A model generated the notes under the pieces. The model was not told the origin of the DNA, made no database searches, and saw only the letters and a list, made by a program, of their open reading frames with translations. A stretch of DNA of 64,000 nt from assembly GCF_900168115.1 (NCBI RefSeq), contig NZ_FUZC01000005.1, positions 1 to 64,000 of the forward strand, read 5' to 3'. The position numbers and the translations under genes are program-made. This document shows positions 26,022 through 34,922 of this stretch, in pieces; the stretch's first letter is position 1; each line of letters opens with the position of its first letter. This stretch comes from Salegentibacter salinarum (GTDB taxonomy: Bacteria; Bacteroidota; Bacteroidia; Flavobacteriales; Flavobacteriaceae).

Positions 26022-26038
26022 GAGCTTTATAAGAATCT

Positions 26039-26830
26039 ATGCAAAATGCAGAATTAAGAACTGTTACGGTAACTCGCTATATCACTCCGCTGAGAGAAGG
26101 CGGCTCCTTACCGGCGCTTACCGAAGCTGACGATGATTTTAAATATGTACTAAAATTTAAAGGGGCCGGTCACGGCGTAAAAGCATTGATCGCCGAACTT
26201 TTGGGGTGCGAAATTGCCCGTGCCCTTGGTTTTAAAGTACCCGAACTCGTTTACGCCCATTTAGATGAAGCTTTTGGAAGAACTGAAGGTGATGAGGAAA
26301 TTCAGGATTTATTGCAGGCCAGTCAGGGGTTAAACCTGGCGCTTCATTTTTTATCGGGTGCCATAAATTTTGATCCCGTGGCGACTGAAGTTGATGAGTT
26401 TGAAGCTTCAAAAATTGTATGGCTGGATGCTTTTATCACCAACGTAGACCGCACTTACAGAAATACCAATATGCTCATCTGGCACAAAGAATTATGGCTG
26501 ATTGACCATGGGGCATCTTTCTATTTTCATCATTCCTGGACCAATGTTGAAGAAAAAGCAAAAACACGCTTTAGCTTTATAAAAGATCATGTTTTGCTAC
26601 CGCGCGCAACAAAATTAAAAGAGGCCGAAGATTTTTGTAAAGAATTGATTACACCAGAAAAAATAAAAGAAATTGTATCCTTAATTCCTTCTGAATGGTT
26701 ACAATGGGAAGATACCGATGAAACGGAAGAAGAAATTAAAAATGTTTACACACAGTTTTTGACTACACGACTCGCACATTCAGAAATTTTTATAAAAGAA
26801 GCAGAAAATGCAAGAAAAGCACTTATATGA
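26039..26830 (+). CDS. HipA-like kinase
   Basis: The 263-residue protein resembles the HipA_2 kinase group. It has a likely ATP-binding Lys39 (YVLKFKGAG) and a catalytic-loop-like block FITNVDRTYRNTNML with Asp137 and Asn142/144. A DFG-like metal Asp156 lies in LWLIDHGAS. All expected active-site residues look intact, so it should be an active Ser/Thr kinase. It lacks the N-terminal subdomain of E. coli HipA, and no HipB-type repressor is nearby. It overlaps a DUF3037 gene by 23 bp, and the two are likely translated together. Whether it is a toxin, a defence kinase or a housekeeping regulator is unknown. Confidence 0.75.
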   Translation: MQNAELRTVTVTRYITPLREGGSLPALTEADDDFKYVLKFKGAGHGVKALIAELLGCEIARALGFKVPELVYAHLDEAFGRTEGDEEIQDLLQASQGLNLALHFLSGAINFDPVATEVDEFEASKIVWLDAFITNVDRTYRNTNMLIWHKELWLIDHGASFYFHHSWTNVEEKAKTRFSFIKDHVLLPRATKLKEAEDFCKELITPEKIKEIVSLIPSEWLQWEDTDETEEEIKNVYTQFLTTRLAHSEIFIKEAENARKALI

Positions 26831-27191
26831 ATATGCTGTAATTAGGCTAGTTCCTAAGGTTGAACGCGAAGAATTTCTAAACGTGGGGGTCATCTTGTTT
26901 AGCAAACAGTCTAAATATTTAAAGGCTTTTTTTGATGTTGATGAAAATCGACTGGCTGTTTTTTGTAAAGACCTTGACAAAGATGAACTTTGCACCAATC
27001 TCGATTCTTTTAAGAAGATTTGCGAAGGAAGTAAAAATGGCGGACCGATCGCTCAATTGGACCTGCCTTCCCGATTTAGATGGCTTACCGCGGTACGTAG
27101 CTCTATAATCCAAACCTCGAGACCACATCCCGGAATGACCAATGATCTGGATAAAACGCTGAACCGGCTTTTTACTGAACTTGTGTTATAA
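26808..27191 (+). CDS. DUF3037 domain protein
   Basis: The 127-residue soluble protein opens with HLYEYAVIRLVPKVEREEFLNVGVILF, the DUF3037 signature, and ends with a Thr/Ser/Pro-rich segment TSRPHPGMTNDLDKTLNRLF. The function is unknown. Its start lies inside the last codons of the HipA-like kinase, so it is the obvious partner, substrate or antidote of that kinase. A long palindrome follows the stop codon. Confidence 0.75.
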   Translation: MQEKHLYEYAVIRLVPKVEREEFLNVGVILFSKQSKYLKAFFDVDENRLAVFCKDLDKDELCTNLDSFKKICEGSKNGGPIAQLDLPSRFRWLTAVRSSIIQTSRPHPGMTNDLDKTLNRLFTELVL

Positions 27192-27194
27192 AAA

Positions 27195-27312
27195 AGAGAT
27201 TATTTGAGGACTTGAAATTGTTATCCTGAACTTGTTTCAGGATCTAAGCAGTTATCAAACTAGAAGCTGAAACAAGTTCAGCTTGATAACTCAACATTCT
27301 CAAATAATCCCT
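27195..27312. repeat. nested palindromic intergenic element, copy A
   Basis: Outer arms AGAGATTATTTGAG (27195-27208) and CTCAAATAATCCCT (27299-27312) pair with one mismatch. Middle arms are GTTATC (27220-27225) and GATAAC (27285-27290). Inner arms CTGAACTTGTTTCAG (27226-27240) and CTGAAACAAGTTCAG (27267-27281) are perfect reverse complements. It fills the gap between the convergent DUF3037 and wrbA genes, and could act as a bidirectional terminator. A related element lies at 52771-52861. Confidence 0.7.
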
Positions 27313-27328
27313 GTTTAAGATTTATTTT

Positions 27329-27931
27329 CTAACTCTTAAACTTCGCAGCCATTTCTACAGTCCTTTTAACCTGGTGGGTGACTGCTTTTTTAATATTGTC
27401 TCCCGGTGCATTTCCATCGGCGGTTACGCTTATTCCATAAGGATTTCCTCCGGCTTCAAATAAACAAGGATCTGTATAACCAGGAGCTACAATTATAGAC
27501 CCCCAGTGCATCACAGTTTTATAAAGAGAGAGCAAAGTAGATTCCTGTCCACCGTGTGGGTTTGCCGCACTGGTCATTCCACTCACAATTTTATTCGCTA
27601 ATTTTCCGCTCTGCCACAGTCCGCCTGTAGTATCAAAAAATGCCTGTAATTGTGATGGTAAGTTTCCATAGCGAGTTGGGGTACTAAAAATAATAGCATC
27701 TGCCCACTCGAGATCATCCAGTTCTGCAGTTGGAAAATCCTTATTTTCAGCTGCATATTTCTTCCAGGATTCATTTTGGTTTATCGCTTCCTGTGGCGCA
27801 GTTTCCTGGATCTTTTTAACCCTTACTTCTACCGCTCCGGTTTGTTTTGCCGCTTCCCCGGCCCATTGTGCTAATTGGTGATTTGTGCCTGTGGCACTAT
27901 AAAATATCACTGCTACTTTTGGTTGACTCAT
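27329..27931 (-). CDS. wrbA: NAD(P)H:quinone oxidoreductase, WrbA type
   Basis: This 200-residue flavodoxin-fold protein reduces quinones by two electrons and protects against redox cycling. The FMN phosphate loop reads FYSATGTNHQLA (about residues 11-22), with STPTRYGNLPSQLQAFFDTTGGLW and MTSAANPHGGQESTLLSLY as the isoalloxazine-binding blocks typical of WrbA. It is a single gene, divergent from the membrane protein at 28014. Confidence 0.92.
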   Translation of the reverse strand: MSQPKVAVIFYSATGTNHQLAQWAGEAAKQTGAVEVRVKKIQETAPQEAINQNESWKKYAAENKDFPTAELDDLEWADAIIFSTPTRYGNLPSQLQAFFDTTGGLWQSGKLANKIVSGMTSAANPHGGQESTLLSLYKTVMHWGSIIVAPGYTDPCLFEAGGNPYGISVTADGNAPGDNIKKAVTHQVKRTVEMAAKFKS

Positions 27932-28013
27932 AATTTATCTTTTAAAATTGATTAATCTTTTCATTTAAATATAAAACAAAATAAAGCTAATAATTTTAAG
28001 ATTATTATAAAAT

Positions 28014-29687
28014 TTGAGACAATTGAGGCTAAGCGAGGTTGTAATTTTTGGCTATCTTGGTCCAAAAGCCACAACTAACAGGTCTTTTAAAAATTTTAAT
28101 TCCTTGGCCAGAAAAACCAAAGCTTACCGTATTTTTTACAAACTGGAAGAACACCTGGAAATTCCCATGTTTCTACTGGCGCTTTGTTGGCTCTATCTTT
28201 TTATAGCTGAACTTGTAAGCGGGCTTACTGCTACCCAGGAGAATCTTATTATAATTATCTGGATCCTTTTTATCACAGAATTCCTCATAAAGCTTGTGGT
28301 GGCACCAAGGAAACTAGATTTTGTAAAAAACAACTGGATTACAGTGATAGCATTACTTATTCCCGCCTTACGGGTCTTCAGGATCTTTTATGCCCTTCGC
28401 CTTTTACAGTCTGTAAGGGTAATTAATTCCACGCGTATTATAAGAGCGCTAACTTCGGGAAAGCGTTTTTTTAGCGCTTTGAAAGAGGCACAGGGCCCGA
28501 AACCTGAAAAAGAAATGAATGTCTGTTTTTTAATTGCCTGCGGAAAAAAGGAAAATGAAGAATCCGTTACCAATTTCGGGAAACAGTTAATTCAGGATGT
28601 GAAATCTGAACTCCAGGAGAGTACTGGTATAAAGTGGTTTTTTAATATTGAACATGCCGAATTGGATAGCAGAAAACCACGAAGACCTTCAGATTTTCTT
28701 GATGTTGCCAGTCAACGTATGGCTGAAGGTCCTTATGATATGCTAAGCGTTATTACCGATGTATCACTTATTTCAAGAAAAAATAAGACAGAGCCCGGTC
28801 TAAGTTCTTCGGTAGCCAGAATTATGGTACTCTCAACACGTAAATTGCTTACCTCCGGAAGAGATGAACCAACATATAAACTAACTGAAAACCGGGTGAG
28901 GCACAATGCTGCACTATTATTTCTTTATCTTACAGGGCAAATTTTAGGCTTAAAAAAATCCTCTTCCAGAAGGAATAAAATAATGGGTGCCACCAGTTTT
29001 TCTGAAGAAAGAAATGAAATACCCTCTTTTAATACAGAAGATCGAAAAATTCTAAAAGAAAAAGCCAATAACGCGCCTGATAGAGAACTAAAAGAAGGAA
29101 ATGTTTTAGAGAGTTTGGTTTTTCACATCTTAATGACATTTAGGCATCCTGCTGCTTTTTTTACTCCCTTATTAAGGAACTGGGCAATTTTTTTACCGCT
29201 TTCACTTCCCGGTTTAGCTACTGCCGCAGTTGCCCCCGCTCTTATTTTGATATTTACTGCAGAAACCTGGGATGTAGGTTTTGGAATGACTAATGTAACC
29301 GCCGGACTTTTTGCAGTAATTAGTATCATGTTTGCCAGTTTTTACCTGGTGAGGATACAGTCTTTATTCTTACCTAGAAGGGAGAAAAGAATTATAACCG
29401 AACATTTAGCCGTAGCAAACACCGTTATTTATTTTAGTATTTTTTTAGCGTGTATAGGTTTGTTTGCCATGTTAACCGGGTTAATGTTAATCATTGAAAT
29501 CTATGTTTTTCCCGCCGATCTTATTCAAACCTGGCCCACGTTAGAGAAACAAGAAATTACCAACGCAGATAAAATAAGGCTGGCTGTTTTTATTAGTACA
29601 ATTGGTGTTACTACAGGAGCTTTGGCCGGCGGACTGGAAAGCAGAACTGTAATTCAGCATCTTGCCTTTTTTAGAAATGAAGTTTAA
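28014..29687 (+). CDS. voltage-sensor-like membrane protein of unknown function
   Basis: I do not recognise this 557-residue protein as a whole. Residues about 50-146 look like a voltage-sensor domain: S1 (50-68), S2 (78-95 with acidic residues), S3 (107-117) and an S4-like helix with Arg at 120, 123, 129, 135, 141 and 144. No K+ selectivity filter or pore follows. A cytosolic domain comes next (about 165-370), containing RHNAALLFLYLTGQILGL, which faintly recalls a metzincin helix without its His residues. Four more membrane helices end the protein (about 385-545). The start is uncertain: 28014 is TTG, another in-frame TTG is at 28104, and the first ATG (28167) falls inside S1. It is convergent with ggt, sharing TTAA. 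Confidence 0.6.
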   Translation: MRQLRLSEVVIFGYLGPKATTNRSFKNFNSLARKTKAYRIFYKLEEHLEIPMFLLALCWLYLFIAELVSGLTATQENLIIIIWILFITEFLIKLVVAPRKLDFVKNNWITVIALLIPALRVFRIFYALRLLQSVRVINSTRIIRALTSGKRFFSALKEAQGPKPEKEMNVCFLIACGKKENEESVTNFGKQLIQDVKSELQESTGIKWFFNIEHAELDSRKPRRPSDFLDVASQRMAEGPYDMLSVITDVSLISRKNKTEPGLSSSVARIMVLSTRKLLTSGRDEPTYKLTENRVRHNAALLFLYLTGQILGLKKSSSRRNKIMGATSFSEERNEIPSFNTEDRKILKEKANNAPDRELKEGNVLESLVFHILMTFRHPAAFFTPLLRNWAIFLPLSLPGLATAAVAPALILIFTAETWDVGFGMTNVTAGLFAVISIMFASFYLVRIQSLFLPRREKRIITEHLAVANTVIYFSIFLACIGLFAMLTGLMLIIEIYVFPADLIQTWPTLEKQEITNADKIRLAVFISTIGVTTGALAGGLESRTVIQHLAFFRNEV

Positions 29688-31402
29688 TTTCCTACCCCTT
29701 TACCATCATAACTACGGGAATCTGCAGCACCATAAATCAGGTTATTTTCCCAATCTATATAAATGCCCATCGCCTGGCCCTGGTTGCCTGCTTCGTAAAC
29801 TTCGTGTCCCATTTCTTCGTAAATACGCTTGGTATCGAGAGAAATTCCCCAATCTTCAAATCTCGTCCGATCGGGAAGCCATTGGTGATGAATTCGGGGC
29901 GATTCAATAGCTTCTGCAACATTCATTTTATGATCTATGGTATTTACAATTACCTGTAGAACGGTATTGATAATAGTTCTTCCGCCGGGACTGCCGATTA
30001 CTAAAAGTGGTTTTCCATCTTTTGCCACAATTGTTGGCGTCATACTAGAAAGCATACGTTTTTCAGGAGCTACAAGATTAGGTTTTGTTCCAATTAGTCC
30101 GCGGGTATCGGTATGGCCCGGAATGGGATTAAAATCGCCCATTTCATTGTTCAACAGAAAACCTGCACCCTCTACCACGATTTTAGAGCCGTAGCTTCGT
30201 TCTAAGGTATAGGTTAGCGAAACCGCATTTCCCTCTTTATCTACTACCGAAATATGAGTTGTTTGCGGGCTTTCATATTGTAGATGTGCATTATTAAAAT
30301 TCGCAGAATCACTTACCGAAGCTTTCTTAATCTCAATACCTTCCCGAAGTTCAGCGGCATATTCTTTAGAAATTATTTTTTCAATAGGCATTTCAGGATT
30401 AAAATTAGGATCTCCTAAATGCAAAGCCCTGTCTGCATAAGCTCTTCGCATTGCTTCGGTAAGCAAATGCAGGGATGCCGCAGAATTATGCCCTGCTTCT
30501 TCTAGATCGAAACCTTCCAGGATATTCAGCATTTCAATAAGGGCAACTCCACCTGAACTTGGTGGTGGCATTGCTACAATTTCGTGACCTCGATAAGTAC
30601 CGGTTACAGGTTCCAGTTCTTCAGCTTCATATTTGGCAAGATCCTCTTTGGTTATAAGTCCGCCGTGTTTTTTCATAAAATCAGCGATCAATTTTGCCGT
30701 TTTTCCTTTATAAAAACCATCGGCACCATTTTTCTGAATTCTTTTTAAAGTCTCAGCAAGATCCGGCTGTTTCCATGTTTCACCGGGTTTATAAATTTCT
30801 TCCCCATCCTTAAGAAAAGCTTTTGCAGTTGCCGAATAAAGATCATCGTCTTTTTTCTCCTTAACCCAGTTCAAAAACCAATTCATATTATAGGTAGATT
30901 CAAATCCGTATTCAGCAAGTTCTATGGCTGGTCGCACAAGTTCTTCCCAGGGCAGACTTCCCATTTTTTGGTGAGCCTTATAAAGTCCGGCTACTGTACC
31001 GGGCACCCCAACTGAAAGTAAACCTTCGTGATTAGAATTGTCTTTAATCTTTCCGTCTTCACCTAAAAACATATTTGGAGAAGAAGCCAATGGTGCTTTT
31101 TCGCGAAAATTAAAAGAAGTTTTATCACCATTGCTACCGTGATAAACCAAAAAACCGCCTCCGCCAAGATTTCCTGCGGAAGGTAAGGTAACCGCGAGAG
31201 TAAAAGCCGTTGCCACGCTTGCATCTATAGCATTCCCGCCATTGTTCAGAATATGAGCACCTACTTCTGAAGCAAGATAATGACTGGTCACAACCATCCC
31301 ATTCTCTGCCCTAACAGGAGTACGACCCGTTTGTGCTAAAGTTGGAAAGTATAAACTGAAAGCCAGAAAAAGGCAGAGCAAAGATTTAAAGTTTTGTTTC
31401 AT
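29684..31402 (-). CDS. ggt: gamma-glutamyltransferase (glutathione hydrolase)
   Basis: This periplasmic Ntn-hydrolase removes the gamma-glutamyl group from glutathione and related peptides. The 572-residue precursor has a signal peptide (LLCLFLAFSLYFPTLAQ). The autoprocessing nucleophile is Thr382 in QTTHISVVDKEGNAVS. Substrate-loop blocks RAENGMVVTSHYLAS, GGNAIDASVA and GSPGGRTIINTVLQV are all present, so it should mature into two chains. It is monocistronic, about 140 bp away from the heme oxygenase gene. Confidence 0.94.
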   Translation of the reverse strand: MKQNFKSLLCLFLAFSLYFPTLAQTGRTPVRAENGMVVTSHYLASEVGAHILNNGGNAIDASVATAFTLAVTLPSAGNLGGGGFLVYHGSNGDKTSFNFREKAPLASSPNMFLGEDGKIKDNSNHEGLLSVGVPGTVAGLYKAHQKMGSLPWEELVRPAIELAEYGFESTYNMNWFLNWVKEKKDDDLYSATAKAFLKDGEEIYKPGETWKQPDLAETLKRIQKNGADGFYKGKTAKLIADFMKKHGGLITKEDLAKYEAEELEPVTGTYRGHEIVAMPPPSSGGVALIEMLNILEGFDLEEAGHNSAASLHLLTEAMRRAYADRALHLGDPNFNPEMPIEKIISKEYAAELREGIEIKKASVSDSANFNNAHLQYESPQTTHISVVDKEGNAVSLTYTLERSYGSKIVVEGAGFLLNNEMGDFNPIPGHTDTRGLIGTKPNLVAPEKRMLSSMTPTIVAKDGKPLLVIGSPGGRTIINTVLQVIVNTIDHKMNVAEAIESPRIHHQWLPDRTRFEDWGISLDTKRIYEEMGHEVYEAGNQGQAMGIYIDWENNLIYGAADSRSYDGKGVGN

Positions 31403-31542
31403 TTTTTTGAGTTATAGAATCTTCTAAAATTTGAGGTATGGAGTTTAAAATCGAATAGAAAAAACGTAATTTAAATCCAATTACCGAGTAAACCTAAATA
31501 AAAAGGTGACAGAAAGCAAGACCGAAAATAAAATATAAGAAA

Positions 31543-32112
31543 TTAACTATTCTGAGGAATCACTGAAGTTTGCCTAAAAACAAGGCCGAAAAATTCAAAG
31601 GTTTCCTGAGCTTTTTTTGAAGCCACAGCGATTTGAGTTTCAGTGAAATCTTCAGCTTTAAGTTCTTTTACAAATTTGTTCCAGGATTTCACCCCGTCAC
31701 GATCGCCATTAAAGAAGTGTGGCTTGGAGATTTCAGTTAATTCAGGGCAATTAGGAATTTCTTTAGAAATATACATTCCGCCCAAGGCTGAACCTAAAAC
31801 TACGTAAGCAGCGCCCAGCGCTTCTTCGTGAGAATTGATACTGAATTTATCCTGAAATTCTTCAGAAATTGAAGTATCAACGTTTAAATTCTCAAGGTCT
31901 TTTGCCAGTTGATCGCTTTTATCTGATTTGTAAGAGGGGATAAATTTTAAAATTTCAGCTTCGGTAATTTTATAGGCAATATAATTTTGGAGGAGTAAAA
32001 GTTTATAAACTTCCAGGCTTATTTTGTGTGAAATAATCTGCCCGGCAAGATTCTCTTTTTCCAGTTCTTCGTGTAATTTTCGGGTAGCCTCTCTAAGGTT
32101 ATTCAGCATCAT
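31543..32112 (-). CDS. biliverdin-producing heme oxygenase
   Basis: This 189-residue heme oxygenase opens heme to biliverdin, CO and iron. The probable proximal heme ligand is His in REATRKLHEELEKENLAG near the N-terminus. A distal-helix-like AYVVLGSALGGMYISKE block follows. It overlaps the response regulator gene by 14 bp and lies in the same operon as the bacteriophytochrome, so its job is most likely to supply biliverdin for that photoreceptor (BphO role). Confidence 0.85.
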   Translation of the reverse strand: MMLNNLREATRKLHEELEKENLAGQIISHKISLEVYKLLLLQNYIAYKITEAEILKFIPSYKSDKSDQLAKDLENLNVDTSISEEFQDKFSINSHEEALGAAYVVLGSALGGMYISKEIPNCPELTEISKPHFFNGDRDGVKSWNKFVKELKAEDFTETQIAVASKKAQETFEFFGLVFRQTSVIPQNS

Positions 32113-32653
32113 CTACATTAAATTTATCAAGGTTCTTTCTTATTTTTGCAATATTTTCCCGTTGTTCTCTATCATCGGCCTTCATACTGTCTAAGTAACT
32201 GTAAATTTGGTGAACGGCTATTTTATTTTTTCTAATTCTTTCCCTTAATTCCTCGTGTTGCACCATATTATATACCACCTGTCTTAATAGAGGTTCTAAT
32301 TTTTCGTGCAGCTTATTCATATGTTTTTTTAGAATAAAACCTGAAGCTCCGGAAAGAATAGTATCGGCTGCCAACTCATCATCGTCTAGTGCGCCGGTGA
32401 CAAAAATTAAAGGAATAGTCTCGTCTATAGATTTCGCCAACTGCATAATATCAAGCCCAGTGCTGGTGGGAAGGTTATAGTCTGAAATTATTACATCGGG
32501 TAAAAAACTGGTGAAAATTCCTTCAAAACCCGGTAAATCTTTAACCACTTTTATTTCAGGTTTCTCTACAATTTTAGCAATTTGCCTTTTTATTAAAACA
32601 GCATCGGTTTCCTCATCTTCCACCAAAATTATGCGCAACGGGGTTGTAATCAT
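32099..32653 (-). CDS. single-domain response regulator
   Basis: This 184-residue protein has a complete receiver domain: acidic pair VEDEE (residues 11-15), phospho-acceptor Asp58 in DVIISDYNLP, FVTGA and the ILKKH Lys. It ends with a helical tail of about 60 residues but no DNA-binding domain. It lies between the phytochrome kinase and heme oxygenase genes and is the natural phosphate acceptor of that kinase. Its output must pass through protein contacts. Confidence 0.88.
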   Translation of the reverse strand: MITTPLRIILVEDEETDAVLIKRQIAKIVEKPEIKVVKDLPGFEGIFTSFLPDVIISDYNLPTSTGLDIMQLAKSIDETIPLIFVTGALDDDELAADTILSGASGFILKKHMNKLHEKLEPLLRQVVYNMVQHEELRERIRKNKIAVHQIYSYLDSMKADDREQRENIAKIRKNLDKFNVDDAE

Positions 32654-32702
32654 TACTTCTAAATTTATACAAAAATACTGAACTCGTTAATGTAAGATCT
32701 AA

Positions 32703-34916
32703 TTATAGGTGGAAGAAAAACGTACTACCTTTTCCCGGCTCACTTTCTACCCAAATTTTTCCGTTATGCTTTTCTAAAATACGGGCTACAATGGCCAGAC
32801 CAATACCGGTGCCTTTGAAATCTTTTTTTGCAAACCTGGAAAACATTTGGAAGATTTTATCTTTTTGGTTTTCGGCAATTCCAATTCCGTTGTCTTTAAT
32901 GTAGAAAACATCTTTATTTTCTTGTGCAAAACTTCCAATTTCAATTTGTGGATAGGGAGCCTGCTCAGTGTATTTTAAAGCATTTCCCAATAAATTGCTC
33001 CAAAGCTGAAAGAGCATTCGGCGATCGCCATAGCTATCGGGTAAATTTTCAGCTATTTCAATCTTAAGATTTGGGTAATTTGCTTTAATGTTGAAAGTCA
33101 TTAAAAGTTCTTGCAGTAACTTATTAGTACTGAAATTTTTCTTCTGAAGTTCCCCACCGGTAATTTTTGAAAAGGAAAGAATATCGTCTATAATTCCTTC
33201 CATCCTGTTGGAAGATTTTAGAATGGTTTCTATGGTTTCTAAAGCTTCAGCAGATAAATTTTCACTAAAATCTTCTTTTAAAATTTGGGCATAACCGGTA
33301 ATACCGCGCAACGGACTGCGCAAATCGTGCGAAATTCCGTAGCTAAAAAGTTCTAAATCTTTATTAGCTTCCTGCAGATTTTGGTTTAATCTACTGATCT
33401 CTTCCTTTTGCTTTTTTAAGATAAACTGGTTTAAATTTTCCCGGAAAGCTTTAGCAGTTTCAATTTCATAATCCTGCCAGGAATTAGAAATCCCGTCCAG
33501 TTTTTCTGTCCATCTTTCAAAAGAGTTTCGCGGACTTAAGCGCTGCTTTTCTTCGTTGTAAGTGATCTTTTTATTAGGATTTCCACCCCAACTTACAGTT
33601 TCAACTACTTCAGGCCTAAACCAAATTATGAAATTGTTTTTTGCGCGTCCCAGTTTAAAACTTAAAATTCCAGAAGCCGATTTCTTGTAATTTTCAGCTG
33701 CCGAATAGTGATTTTTAAGATGTTTAGTGTAGAAAAGAATTTCATCATTTTCAGCTAGGAAATTACTTAAATCTATCACCTCAGCTTCAGTTGGCGTATT
33801 ACCAAAGAGCTTAATTTCATCATCTAAAACTACTGCGCCTCCCCCACTTTCAATGAGTGAAGTAAAAGGAATTTCGGTATTCTCCAATCCGTCGCCCAGG
33901 GTATTTTCAATTTTTAAATCGGTTAAAATTTTTGCTCTCAATTCAGAATTTTCATTGAATTTCTTATTGAAAATACCGGTTTGTATGGAGGCTATATTAT
34001 TAGAGAAAACCTGAGCTAAAAATTTACAGGTTTCGCGCTGAAAATAATTAATAAATTTTGCAGAATAATGGTGACAGGCTATAAGGCCCCAGAGTTTGCC
34101 GTGAACAATAATAGCGGCGGTTAAAGAGGCACCCACCTTCATATTTTGTAAATATTCAATATGAATGGGCGAAACCCCACGTAATGTAGATTTTGAAAGA
34201 TCTAATGGTTTTTTGGTAATTGGAGAGATTTCAGGAGAAATAGGAACAGGCTCATAATCTACATCTGAAATTATTCTCACTTTATGTTTTAAAAATAAAT
34301 TTCGGGATTGCGAGGGAATATCGCTGGCAGGATAATGCAAATCCAGCCAACTTTCTAAATATTCTTCCCTTTCTTCAGCTACTACTTCACCATTCCATTC
34401 TTCGTCAAACCGGTAAATCATTACACGATCGTAATCGAAGATGCTTTTCATTAATTTTGCAGCGGTATTACAGAGCTTAGGAATAGTTTCATTAGCATCT
34501 AATCCATTAATAGTATTGGTTAATTGCTGCTGAAGAAACATTGGCTCCCAATACTCGCCCAGAACTTCAAAATCTATAATAAGATGTTCTTCTGAAAAAT
34601 GCGGTAAGACTACAAAATGCTTGTTGCCAATTTTTAGCTCTTCGGCTTTAAAACCGGTTTTTTGATCAATTGCTTTAGTAATTCTTTCAAAAGCAGATTT
34701 ACCAATAAGGTTTTCAAAAGAATCACCGAGAAGATGTTTATGTAAAAGCCCGAAATACTTGAAGGTATTTTCACTTGCCTGAGTAATTTTAAAAGTTTCA
34801 GGATCTACCGCGAGGATTACGCCGTGGGCCTGCGCTTTTCCAATTAAATGAATAGGTTCTTTCTCACAATTTTGAATATCTATCTTTTCGGGATACGAAA
34901 GCTGCTCTGAGCTCAT
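32703..34916 (-). CDS. bacteriophytochrome histidine kinase
   Basis: This red/far-red light sensor kinase has 737 residues. The N-terminal PAS domain carries the biliverdin-attachment Cys17 (IQNCEKEPIHLIGKAQAHG). The GAF domain has the WLDLHYPASDIPSQSR motif (PASDIP) and a HIEYLQNMKVGASLTAAI block, and a PHY domain follows. HisKA has the phospho-acceptor His530 in GISHDLRSPLRG. The HATPase domain has NLLGNALKYT, DNGIGI and GTGIGLAI. It lies six bases after the CheB/CheR fusion gene and upstream of the response regulator and heme oxygenase, a complete photosensory set. Confidence 0.95.
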   Translation of the reverse strand: MSSEQLSYPEKIDIQNCEKEPIHLIGKAQAHGVILAVDPETFKITQASENTFKYFGLLHKHLLGDSFENLIGKSAFERITKAIDQKTGFKAEELKIGNKHFVVLPHFSEEHLIIDFEVLGEYWEPMFLQQQLTNTINGLDANETIPKLCNTAAKLMKSIFDYDRVMIYRFDEEWNGEVVAEEREEYLESWLDLHYPASDIPSQSRNLFLKHKVRIISDVDYEPVPISPEISPITKKPLDLSKSTLRGVSPIHIEYLQNMKVGASLTAAIIVHGKLWGLIACHHYSAKFINYFQRETCKFLAQVFSNNIASIQTGIFNKKFNENSELRAKILTDLKIENTLGDGLENTEIPFTSLIESGGGAVVLDDEIKLFGNTPTEAEVIDLSNFLAENDEILFYTKHLKNHYSAAENYKKSASGILSFKLGRAKNNFIIWFRPEVVETVSWGGNPNKKITYNEEKQRLSPRNSFERWTEKLDGISNSWQDYEIETAKAFRENLNQFILKKQKEEISRLNQNLQEANKDLELFSYGISHDLRSPLRGITGYAQILKEDFSENLSAEALETIETILKSSNRMEGIIDDILSFSKITGGELQKKNFSTNKLLQELLMTFNIKANYPNLKIEIAENLPDSYGDRRMLFQLWSNLLGNALKYTEQAPYPQIEIGSFAQENKDVFYIKDNGIGIAENQKDKIFQMFSRFAKKDFKGTGIGLAIVARILEKHNGKIWVESEPGKGSTFFFHL

Positions 34917-34922
34917 ACACAG

